From Trochalopteron elliotii (Eukaryota > Chordata > Aves > Passeriformes > Leiothrichidae), in the NCBI GenBank assembly GCA_024734555.1, contig JANPWX010019140.1, forward strand, positions 562,290 to 626,289: DNA of 64,000 bases, given 5' to 3'. How positions within the stretch are numbered: the stretch's first letter is position 1; each line of letters starts with the position of its first letter. Below are positions 36,216 to 47,625 of this stretch, piece after piece. The notes under the pieces were generated by a model. The model made no database searches, was not told where the DNA came from, and worked only from the letters and a program-made list of their open reading frames with translations. Position numbers and translations under genes: made by a program.

Positions 36216-37850
36216 AGCTTTTTCTCACTTAGAATTGTTCTGCTGCTAAAGTATTCTGTTCTAATTAGAAGAATTAGTACATTCATACTAAATACACTGT
36301 GTTCCAGACACTGTTTTATGTGTCTTGAAATAACTGCCAACAGATTATAAAACTGCAATGAAATAAATTAAGAAACTGAAGAATACTTTAAAAGACGTGT
36401 ATTTTTGCAGGAGGGCGATGCCATCAACTAATCTTTATACTTTATCCTTTATGTAAAAAGATACTAAAGTTATACCCTAAACCAGTTCAAAAGTTAAAAA
36501 CATTTTAATAACATGTAACTACATGAGGGATATAAATGTACATTTTTAGAACAAAAAAAAGTAAAATTATTTTTCAGCATGCCCCTGGTTTCTGATGGAC
36601 ATAAATGACTGTAGAGGCAGCCCTGATGCCAGATGAGTCACACAGAGAGCATCTGGGAGGGAGGTGAAACAAGCTTCACCCACTTGGCGTCGTCCCAGGC
36701 TGAGAGCTCCAACTGGGCTGTGTCTGCTTGAGTGACACAGGGGACGTCACCCCAGTGGTGCCACACAGGCATGTTCCTCCTGTGGCTTTTAGAGCCCACC
36801 AGAAGCATTTATGGAAGACAGCACCTACCAGTGGACTGTGAAATATCTAGTGCTGTCCAGCTACACCATCATTTGTCACCAAAGTGTGTTACTAAAACGT
36901 AAAAAATCCATACGTGAAACACCTCCCCCACACCCAAGAAAAACAATCAACAAAACCAAAACCCAGAAGGGAATAATAGCTATTGCTTGTTTCCAGAGCT
37001 GCATTTTTCCTCTAGTGCTGAAGAGAAAATTATAACCACCTTCCTCTCATCAGAAATAATTTTTTTCCTTAAGAAACAGCATGCTTTCCTCAAGAGCAGA
37101 TGCAAAAACCTCTCAAAATAATTTGATTTGTGATTCAAAAAAATTAGGTAAACAGAAAACTGCCCTGAGTTCACAATTCTCCCATATGAAAATTTCTCTT
37201 AGATTGCCCCATTATTTTTCAAACTATTGGCAAAGTGCTGTAAGTTTACCCATATGAACTACAGAGCTGGAGTCCTTCTCTAACATAGCCTGTTGTCTAC
37301 TCTGGGCTTCTCACTTTTAAATGAGACTTTAACTGAGTTGCTGTCTTGTAAGTCCAGTGTCAGTCCACTCCTAGGGCTTTGCAAAACAAAGTAAAAATAT
37401 TTTAAAACAATAAATTTGATTATACAGCGCTAAGGGGAAGAGGAATCTGACTACCAACAGCAGAGATTACAGCTAACATTCACATGTTAATTTGGTTTCA
37501 ATGCTCTTACTTGAATCTGATAGAACCAGTAAAGTGCTAAAGGACAGAAATGTTGAAGGTATTTATCTCTCAGACAAAGCTTCAATGTCTGCTTCACAAT
37601 CTTAGGAAGGTCTTCAAAAGTGAAATGTGGCACATTTTGGATCCTTTCCTTGTGTTTTTTCATTTTGGATTATTACACAAGTATGTCCTGCTCTTGATTC
37701 TATTTAGACTAAAGTCTGGTGTGAAACCTCATGCAAACTCAAATAATACTGCGTTAACCAACTGAAAAGTGGGCAGGTGAGAAGAGAAAAAGAGGATTCA
37801 AAGAATAGATAAAACCATAGAAGTAAATGAAGAGATAAGTAAAGAAAGAA
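36216..37850. other. Unassigned DNA with one GC- and CpG-richer patch
   Basis: Mostly AT-rich. The patch 36590-36790 stands out and is listed separately. A CA-rich tract at 36936-36965 is the complementary-strand counterpart of the GT-rich tracts. Nothing else recognised. Confidence 0.5.
36590..36790. promoter_or_regulatory. Candidate regulatory patch with AP-1 and CRE-like sites
   Basis: A GC-richer stretch in AT-rich surroundings. It holds an exact AP-1 consensus TGAGTCA at 36634-36640, a CRE-like GACGTCAC at 36743-36750, further CpGs in 'ggcgtcgtcc' near 36686-36695 and an inverted repeat GGTGAA (36663-36668) / TTCACC (36675-36680). Such sites arise by chance, but together with retained CpGs they make this a plausible enhancer. 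It could also be the remnant of a mobile element that I do not recognise. Confidence 0.25.
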
Positions 37851-37912
37851 TCAAGGCTGGAGGCAACCTGGTCCAGTGGAACATGCCTCTGACCATGGCA
37901 GTGGGTTTGGGA
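37851..37912 (+). mobile_element. Short CR1 LINE fragment
   Basis: The block 'aggcaacctggtccagtgga' followed by 'ctctgaccatggcagtggg' and 'tttggga' follows the final 60 bp region of the CR1 3' end. The upstream body and the terminal repeats are lost. A purine-rich, A-dominated tract (37914-37957) starts just after it. Confidence 0.6.
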
Positions 37913-37913
37913 A

Positions 37914-37957
37914 AAATAAAAAAGTAAAAAAAAGAAAAAAGAGAAAAAAGAGAAAAG
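37914..37957 (+). repeat. A-rich (GAAAAA)-like tract
   Basis: Runs of four to eight A separated by single G or T, nearly all purine. Simple low-complexity DNA. Confidence 0.85.
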
Positions 37958-39969
37958 CTGACCAGGCATTTTTTGAATCAGACATAACACGTAACAACAC
38001 TTAATATACAGTAAATTTCAAATGAGAGACAGCCTGTCTTAGTTTTACAATATAAAATCCTCCCACCACAGCATTTTGAAAAATATCTTGCAAATATCCT
38101 CAAGATTTCTCTAAATTTACTATCATCCTGACTTAGAATATATTTTCTGGCTCTGATTCTGTTGTACCAAAGAGTGGATATTTTTTAGTAAGTAATTAAA
38201 ATGGCAGTGCTTTAACTTTATTTTAAGCTTTCTGATCTTTTCTGACTACCTGCTAATAACTGAGTGCTGTTGACATGCAAATGTTGAATAGTCCCATAGA
38301 CAGCAATATAAGCAGTTTCTGAAAATAGGTCGGTTTGTTTGTTTCCCCCCCCCAATACCCTCTTGCTAATTTTCAGTGACACTCAGCCATGAAAACAGCA
38401 GAAACCCAGATCTGTAGGGTGACTCTCCAACTTGAATGGAGCATTGTCAACAGAGAATATTTTAGTCCACCGAGAAACTGGAAAACAGGAAAAATGCAGT
38501 CTGACATACCACAGAGCAGGTATTCAGTACCTTTTATTGAATGGCATGATTTTAAAAAGCTGGCTGTTTTTACTTGCATCTCAGAAGACCTTTCTCAGGT
38601 CTTCCTCAGGGCAGGTGGTATCATCCTCTTAACAAACTGGCCTGCACGGAACAGCCACAACTGCAAACAGATTCATTGAAACTGAACTGCTATTGTTTCA
38701 TCAGTCTTAAGCTAACTTAAATACCTTCTCTCAGATGTGACTTTAAACTACTTCATTTCTCTGTTGATTATGTATTGGTTAGTTTTAGAAAGACACACAT
38801 TTTCAAAATATTTTAGCCAACAGACAGCCCAGTGCCTTCAAGACATCTGTCACTTCAGGGTTGGAGTTCCTCTCAAAGTTCTTCTTGTATATACTTTCCA
38901 GAGGACAAGATCGTAATATTTACATTGGCAACCAAAATTCCTTGCCACTCAAGGCAACACAAGGAAAAAGGGATAAAATTCAGTAAAGTTCCATTTGGAT
39001 TGGATAAGGCTGTGATTTTACTACAGATTCTGGTTCTGGCTTTTCTGCTTCATTTCTCTAAAATTGTATTGAGTATATAGTACCAAAGATTCATAGCTGA
39101 ATAAGTTGCAGTACAGTAAATAAGAGTTTTCTGTCTCCACCTTCAAAATACATGCACTTTCATAACAGCACACAATGAGGAAGACAAAGAATAGGGTTTT
39201 GATATTCATAAGACAAAAGTAGTCTGGGATCTTAGAAATGCCTCTGTCAACTGAGGTTTTAAATCATACTAGATATTACTGTCTGTGAAACATTTCCACA
39301 AAGTAGAATTATCTTACAAGGCTTGCTTTAACACTTTTCATTTCAATGTAATAATCTAATCTGTTAACTACTGTTATAAATTAGTGATGCTTTACATAAA
39401 TGGAAGTAATTTAGAGAAGTCCACTGATCGTCAACAGGAAAAATATCTGTAATGGACCTGATATTTCCTACTTAGAAAGAAAAAGCATCATATTTTGAAG
39501 ATGAGTGTCATTTGTATTTAAATATGATGCAGTACTGAGAGATGTAATAAATTATATTTTGAAAGGGAAGGCTTTGGTGCAAGAAAAATGTTTTTTACAA
39601 ACTTTTACACAGATAATTATGAGTTCTTGAGAATATTAATTCATGTTCTTTTTCTTTTATTTAGGCCTAGCTCATCAGGATAACGGATTGAGGAGAAAGG
39701 TCTGTCATGACTGAATAACGCATGTATTCTGTCTTCACATGAGCAAAACCCAAAGATTAATAGAAGGAGCAGAAGAAGGGAATATGTTGGTAAAACCAGG
39801 CTTTGTATGGCTGTCTTGCACCAAAACATGATCCAGTTTTCATGCATGGCTCCAACCCCTACCTTGTAATAGACAGGAACCAAAATATCCTGTTAGCCAA
39901 ACAATAAATACTGAGGTTTTAAAATATGTAAGATCCAAATTCATAAGACCTATTTCAGTTTGAGGCACA

Positions 39970-40012
39970 AATATGATAATGAAATAATTTAATATGATAA
40001 TGAAATTAATTT
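39970..40012 (+). repeat. 21/22-bp tandem duplication
   Basis: AATATGATAATGAAATAATTT (39970-39990) followed by the same word with one extra T (39991-40012). A recent local duplication. Confidence 0.9.
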
Positions 40013-43000
40013 ACGGATGTAATGCAATATTGATACATTTTCTTTGCTACTGATATCTTGTTTGTTACTTCCACAACATAGCCAGCAGGGAATTCAAGGT
40101 AAACACATTAACACAGCAAACTGCCAAGACAAACTGAGAAAATAATTAGTATCAAACAAAACACAGACAATCCTAGACCCTGTACATTTAAAGAACAGCC
40201 TCCAGGTTTGTACAAATTATTTCAGGATTAAAGCAAATACTTGTTCCAATAGAAATAAAAAACACAACGAGAAATGAGGTTACTAGTCCCTACAGAGTAC
40301 TACCACCTGCTCCCAGCTGCTGGAGTGCAATAAACAGGAAAATTATGTTTATTTAAGTCACTATGGAGAGACTCAAGTGTGGCTAATCTTATAAATATTA
40401 TTCTAATGATTTAATAAGATTCTCTTCATCAGGCTTGCTTGTACAATCAGTTATTCTCCCTGCCTTTTGTGGAGGCATTTAAAAACTGTAAAAATACTGG
40501 AATTTAAAGAAACGGGCTTGGACAAGCTGCACTGGATGTTTGAAGGGATGGATGATTGTCTGTGGCTGTCCTGGTCCTCCTTGATCACAAGAGCCCATCC
40601 TTGGGCCTATGCAGCCATTTGCAAAGCCCTTGGTTGCAGAATTACCTACGTGGCTTCACAGACACCTACAACAAGAGTTCTCCTGTTTTGAGAGCATAAA
40701 TTCCACCTCTAGGCATTGGCTGTGAATGCTTATCAGGACTTCACCAGCTATGTTGATGGGGCAAACAGTCATTTACCAGTGTAGCAAATTTGTTCTGCTA
40801 TATCCATTTGGCAGTTTTAAACACTTTTCCTTCCCGTTTGCTACCAGATCATTACTTTTGGCATAATTTCCACCTGAATTAATTCTTTTGGTAATTTCCA
40901 GAATATTGGCATAAAAATCAGATGCTTTAGAGGAACAAATATGTACATTTTTTGGCTCTTAATCTTTATAGAGATATTTGTTTCCATTGTGATTCCAACC
41001 TTCCTGAAATACAGATGAGTGACTACAAGAATTTTCTTCAGTAGCTATCCAGCTCTTTTTATGAGACTGTGGATATTGCATATCACATAATTACTCTGTT
41101 AATAATCAAATTTTGCCTTCCACAACACATGACTTTCTCGAATTTGAGAGATATCCATTTTCACCATCTGAGCATCCTGACATTCCCCTTACGGTTCTAA
41201 CAGTTTTTATGGAGTCTGTCTATCTAATTATCAAGTACTAACTGGAAATCTTCATCTTGAAATGATCATATGAGCATTACGAAGGGGAAGAAAAGAATTC
41301 CTTCTTGCACAAAATCTTGCCTCCTTGCTTAAAGGGATATACTCTGAGTAATAAAATTAAAAATAATAATCCTGTATGGAACTTTTCTACACATTGTAGA
41401 ATGTTTTTCAAAGTTTCTTCTATTGGATTTACAGTGTCAGTACATGGTAGAGAAAACCATGTGAAACTGAGGTAAACACATATATAACTTGCCTAAAATA
41501 CCAGCCTTCTAAAACCAAAGCTACAACCCAGCTCACAGTGAAGTACCCAAGCTAATAGTAATGACATTTTATACATTCCTTGATGTTAGGAATTTTACAA
41601 ATGATGAATCTCCTGGATAAAAACTTGTCCACTTAAACTAGGAAAAAGTATCATACAACTAATGACAACTCTGGCTCCAGCAACTGGTTTTTAATGGAGA
41701 TACAGAGGCAGAGCATGTCAAAACCTTGGGGAAGCCCAGCCACACACCCACTTTCCATACACCATGAGCTATGTGGGCATGAGTTGGCATTACACTGTGA
41801 TAAACCCCAAAGAGAAGTGGTGGCCATTTGTCCTCTAGTTTGGGTCAGAACACAAATAGAAGCATGAGCAATAATAGCAACTCATGAAAGCTCAGCCTGG
41901 TGCTCCTGCTATCCTGCTGGTGCTGCAGCTTCCAAGCTGACATTATCTTTTCCCTTTGCTCTCCCATACCTTCACATATTTTCTTTTACATGCCCTCTAA
42001 AACTCATTTCTGCATCAAAACCTGCCTCTGACTGTGGATTGTCTGGTTTTCTAGGAGACAGAAGAGCTAGACTGAGAATACAGAATGAGAAAGACCTCAG
42101 TGCACTGGTGATTCCCAGGCATAGGAGAAGCCACACCTATAGTTTGGAATCACAGACTTACAGAGAGAGACAAGAAACAGAAGGGTTCTGCAGAGATTGC
42201 CTGGTCCTGCCCATGGCATCTGGCCAGTTATCTGCCCTACCTGTTCTCACAAAGCTTTAATCAGGGAATCTCTGGAGTCTTCCTACAAAAACTTTTCCCT
42301 TGCTTTCCTCTGGTCTCCAAAACTTTTTCTCAGTGTGCATTTATGAATCTCTTTTGCTGCAGTTTGTGCCTACCACTACAGATAGGTACTAAAAGGTACT
42401 TGGAACAAGATCTTTTGCCTCTCCTGCATCTCCTTTCACAATCTTCTGCATTTATACCTTTACATTTTTTTCTCGATCTTCTCTTCTCTGCTGTAGGGAA
42501 CCACACTATCTTAATTTTTTTGCACGTAGTTCAGGCTTCTTTTCATGACTCATAATATCTGTGGGGTCTCCTTGGGAGTCTCCACCTTGTTCTCATATAT
42601 TGCTTTAAAAGCAAGGACTGAATGGGAATGCAGCACTCTTGCTGACATCCTGAAATAGCTCTCCGTTCTCACTAGTTTTGAGACAAAAAATACAAGAAAA
42701 GGTTTTATAGGACTAAAAGTATGATAACACAATAATTGCATGTCTTTTCCCCACTGCTTTCTTTTACTAGAGAAGTATTCTGGTTCATGATCTGTTACAC
42801 TTGTGAATTGTCATTTATGTATTCCCAGTTTTAAATAAGATAATTGTTTGAGTTATGGAAGTTAGACCACTAAGGTAGTGTTTTCTTATCTTTCCTGCAG
42901 AAATCCACAACTTTCAATGTAAAATAAGTACTTCAAGGTAACAATAAAATAGCTACTGGAACACTATTAAATACCTTGTTTTGGAGGATTGCTCCTTCTG

Positions 43001-43323
43001 GCAGTGTCTGAAGAAGGGCGCAGATTCTGGTGAATCCTCCAGGGGCTTTCTGTCAGGCACAGATGATCAGAAATTCAGTGAAAGAGTTCCTGCCCATATG
43101 AAAGTACAGTTTCATTGAAAAACTAAACCTTACAGGCTGGTTGATGCTTTTAGTCTGATCATATCACAATTGTTGCTTTTTTAGTAGAGGAAAATATATA
43201 AGTCTGACAATATAAGTATTTCAAGTTGACCATCAGTTAATATTTTTATTGTTTTAATATTGCAAAACCCCACGTAATTTAATTCATCTGAAAAATGAAC
43301 AACTTTTCCTGAAACTTCATTGT

Positions 43324-43351
43324 TCATCATCGTCATCATCATAATCATTAT
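43324..43351 (+). repeat. (ATC)n microsatellite, imperfect
   Basis: TCATCATCGTCATCATCATAATCATTAT: trinucleotide repeat with three interruptions. Confidence 0.85.
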
Positions 43352-44549
43352 CTAATATCATTAACAGGAAATACTCCAGGAGGCATGAATTTTAATGTTT
43401 GAAAAGTCTTGTTTCACTGGAAAGCTTCACTATCTGTTCTAATTTAAATGGAACAAATTACCCACAGAACAGAAATTTTAGGTTCCAGCCACCTCAAGCA
43501 CTGTGATTTCACAAAAAAGTAGCTCATTAGAAATTCTCTGTATGGCTTCTTGAATGCCTGGTGCCAGTTATAAGGCATGATATACATTTTTTTCTCAATT
43601 ACTGTGCATTATTAATTAAATGTACAACCAAATACATTTCTGAAATTAAACTTTTTTTCATGATGCTGAGAATATTTATTATCTTGACCATGTTTGTCAC
43701 CATTACAGAGCAGACTAAGCCAAGCTAAGCCTGGACTGCCACACACAGTCCTCCATGCACTCAGTAGCTGCATCTCAAACCATGTTAAGGTGTTGATTTA
43801 ATTCCTTTTTATTGTTGTTGTTATTTTTCAGCAACTCGAACTAACTGGGCAAGCTGACTGTGTAGCTGTGTGAGACTACATCTGTTCTTATTTATGTGTT
43901 TACCATTCTTATCCAGTCTTGCGTGCAAGTTCTTCCCCTGTGAAACAACTGAGCCAACACTCCAGAAATCAAATGTGTCCTGGATACCAGGGAAGCTAGT
44001 CAAGTTTTATTCTCATTTAATTTTGCAGTAAATGATTTTATGGAAATAACATTATAAATACACTTTCTTTTTCAGCATAGTCTATCTTAGTGAAATGCAG
44101 GTAAAAAGTGAGTTTAGTTTAGATGAGTGACAGCACTCTCTCATCTGTCACAGGAGTCTGCAAACCTGCCTCCTTTCCCATCAATGTGAGCATTTCTTCT
44201 TCATCATATATACAGTCATCATGTATTCAGATAGAAACAACTTCACATTTGGATTCACAATTCACATTGTGTGGTTGTACCAGGAATTTACCAGTCCCTT
44301 CTCCTTCTCAGATCAGAGCTACATTCAGCCCCACTCTACATCAGCCCAATACCAGATTATTTCCTGCTTCCCCTTCAGCTTTCTTCCTGATTGCTCATAA
44401 TCATTTTATTGGAGATCTAATTTGTTCAAGTTACCTGAGGGCTGTGGATGTGCTGTTCTATTCATCAGGATAGTTAAGCTGAAGGCAGTGAGTCTACTCC
44501 TCCTCTTGACTGTAGGCACATGGCTGAAACAAGTCCAGAAAGCTCAGCA

Positions 44550-44930
44550 CCTCCTAGGGCAAACACTTTATTAACATTAATACCTTATATGAATGTTGCA
44601 CATCAGTAATTGTGGAAGGGAATAAAAGACGTTGATTCTTGTAGTCCAAAAATACCGAGCTTCGCCCTAAAGCCATTGAAGGCAGCACAGTACTCAATGT
44701 CCCTGCACCAGTACTGGGAACTGTTCTAACATCCATTTCTGACAATCCAACTTTGTTATGCAAAGCATCAGAGGAGCTTCTTTCCCCTGTAACCAGAGGG
44801 GAAATGATAGAACATTTATTATAGTAATTTATGTCAGTCATGTACGCATTTAAACCAATAAAAAATTCTGCCAAATAAACCTCCAAAGCCAAAGTGTGTT
44901 CTTGAGGAGCGATAAAACATTTCACCAAAC
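44550..44930. promoter_or_regulatory. Candidate conserved non-coding element
   Basis: Repeat-free stretch that keeps at least six CpGs in a CpG-poor setting and includes an octamer-like TTATGCAAAG near 44757 and several TAAT words. A 124-codon minus-strand frame (44554-44928) spans almost all of it. The frame shows no domain or signal I recognise. Retained CpGs and an open frame are both consistent with selection but prove nothing. It could be an exon of a fast-evolving gene, a non-coding element or chance; I favour a non-coding element. Confidence 0.2.
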
Positions 44931-46172
44931 GCTTTTTTTTTTAAACAAGGCCTCTGCAGAAGAATCCAGGTATTTCTTTTGATGTTATATAATGCCTGAG
45001 AGTTAAATATCATAATCCTTGGCTCTGTTAGTGTTTGTTATTCAGCGTCTATACTGAAGGCTTCTAACTTGAGTGCATTTACATTGGAGCAGAGCCTGAC
45101 ACAACATATTAGCTCAAATATAAGGAACTTGTTTGGGTTTGGTGGGGGAAATATTTATTGAAAACTGAGTTTTTTAAAAGTTGGTTGTTATCAGTATAAA
45201 TTAACCTTTAGTTTGTTTGGAACGTTTTCATTCTAAAAAAGAATCAATCAAACATCAGGAAGCTTATCCCAATTTTCTAACTTTCTATATTTATCTTCAA
45301 GCTCGTTTTCAGTGCCTACTGTTTCTCAAGACATAGCTATCATCAGAGAAGTCTCATTGCTTAAAAGGATTCAAAATAAAATCTTAAAATCAATTTGACA
45401 GATTAAACACTGTTCTTTAAGAAATACATTCTATTTTGCCCTAAAAACTCTTACTCATTGAAAAGACACTTTAGAATACACCAAGCAAAATTCTATGTGT
45501 TTACATTTTTCATTGTTTGATCTTTCTACAATTTACAGGACACAAAGTAAATTGTTAGCTGTTTTCTCATAGCTTTTCTCTGCTTTGGCAGTTCTCGTTG
45601 TTCAGAATCAACAGAACATCTGTTAAAGTGACTCAGTATCTCAGGGCAAAATCCATTCCAATGTTCATGATCCAAGTAAACAAGCCCAACACAGGAGGGC
45701 TACCCTATAGCCCAGGGCAAGAAACTTATTTCTTTATTGCTTGGAATACAAATGACCAATGAATTCAACTGCTATGGAAAGAGCCTCACCACTGAGTCTC
45801 ATCTCCAAGGTATTCCTGTTCCCAAAGCTGCCACCATAGTTTTGTGGTACTTGTTGTCATAATCAACTGGGAATGACTTGAATGGAGCCTGTGCTTCAGG
45901 AGAGTATCGTCTGATACTTTCCGGCATGGAGAGAGACTTTTTAAAATATTCAGAGACAGTTTTGCTATTGTAGTTTGATACACAGTCATTTACCTGCCAC
46001 TTCTACCAATATTATTTGCTCATATTTACATTCTTCATCTGTTTTATCACCAAATCCTTACCTGCATAGACAAACTCAGTGATGGCGTGTCTGAAAGGCA
46101 AGGAGAAGTTGGGCTCTTATATACTGCTATCGACAAACTATAAATAATGCTATATGCTATTAAATTATAAAT

Positions 46173-46210
46173 GCTATAAATAATAATTCCTTTGAATTAT
46201 TATTTATATC
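46173..46210 (+). repeat. AT-rich inverted repeat, 17-bp arms and 4-nt loop
   Basis: Left arm GCTATAAATAATAATTC (46173-46189), loop CTTT, right arm GAATTATTATTTATATC (46194-46210). The arms pair with one mismatch, and the 15 pairs next to the loop are perfect. The sequence before it (46136-46180) repeats CTATAAATAATGC-like words. It could extrude as a hairpin. The AT content makes a microRNA precursor unlikely. Confidence 0.9.
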
Positions 46211-47594
46211 AAATTCTGCCTGTTGTTAGATATTTTGGTGTATTATGCTTTGTGCCCAGGGAATCTGACTCCTCATCACATGTAGAGGCACCTTCCCAAT
46301 GCACCCCATTCTGCCTCATTGTGCCTCAAGAAAAGACTAAGAGAAAAGGCTGGGTTTGTTCAGACTGGACTAATCCAATTTCTGTCTTCAGGTCATTCTG
46401 GAGGAGATTGAGTTGAGTCTTTTTAGATGTGCATGGTGAAAAGATGGGAAATGGCCACAGGTCACAACATGGGAAATTCCCAATAAATATGTTTGAAAAA
46501 ACACTCTCTTCCTTGAGGGTGACTACATGCTGGAAATTATTACTTTCTAGTGATAATTGGCTGTATGTTTGTCATTAGCATGTCTTTTTTGTTGTTTTTT
46601 TTTAAGATAAAGGATTCTTCTAGACTTTATTGAACATGTCTTTACTCAAGAAGGAGAAGGCAAGTATTTTTCTAGTAACCTAACTATAAACCAACAGAAC
46701 TTATGATTGGCACCACTGGTTTTTGAGCAGTCAAGCAGCAAACCTTCATGATTGCCCTGAGCTTCCTACAGGAGGCTGGAAGGTCTTCCTGCAGTGCATC
46801 CCAACCATAGTAAAACAACCAAGATGTGATGGAAGCTTCAATAAAGGAGGAGAGGTCACTAAGTGGCAAAATGGGGCATTGTCTAACTAGGGAGAGATGC
46901 CATATCTTACACCCATTAACAGTTAGTTATGGAATTTGTCCTGCAACAGTTCTGTAGAATTTGTGAACTCTGGGCTGAACAGACCAAGCAGGGGCAAGCA
47001 CTTCCACTAAAGGAGACAGCTATGTGGCCGTGAATTCTTCTTCAGGTTTTCCCTTCCTATTCCACCAATGGATCATAAAGTACTCAGGCTCAGTTATCCT
47101 GTCTTTCCATCCAGGATTGATTTTAACCAAGCAGTAAAGACAGCAGTGTGATAGAATAAGTTTTACAGTGACTAACATGGCTATATTATGGATTACATGG
47201 TTGCCTTTTAATTTCAAATGAAAAATACATCTCTAGGAGACATAAACTTTCACTATGTAGGCAAACAACATGTGTGTTTGTCTCAGTCCCTATTTTTCTT
47301 ACTTAATGAAAACAGAATCTGAACTTTTGTTTCTAGACAGGTTATTTCTTTGAGATTGTCGCAAAAACAAGCTTCCAGATTTGCTTTCATAATAATAATT
47401 TCAACCAAAGACAAAAAAATACCTTCAAGAATGAGCTTTATACATTTGGTAACTTGTCCTCCAGATTTTCCTTGATGGTAGTAACTGCCAGCTGCAGAAA
47501 TCAGAGTGCCTTTGGATAAGTGTGCTAAGAAAAGCTTATTTTCTTCTAGAGAGCTTCTTTAAATTGTCCCTTAGGGGGCAACTACTTAAAAAAG

Positions 47595-47625
47595 AACAGC
47601 AACAGCAGCAACAACAACAACAAAA
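47595..47625 (+). repeat. (CAA/CAG)n microsatellite
   Basis: AACAGCAACAGCAGC followed by four ACA units and an A run. A mixed trinucleotide repeat. Confidence 0.9.

Larger units (their letters stand above)
37961..46172. other. Unassigned non-coding DNA
   Basis: AT-rich unique sequence with no exon, RNA gene or mobile element recognised. It includes a C9 run at 38345-38353, a 21/22-bp tandem pair at 39970-40012, an ATC-rich microsatellite at 43324-43351 and the CpG-retaining interval 44550-44930 listed separately. Confidence 0.5.
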
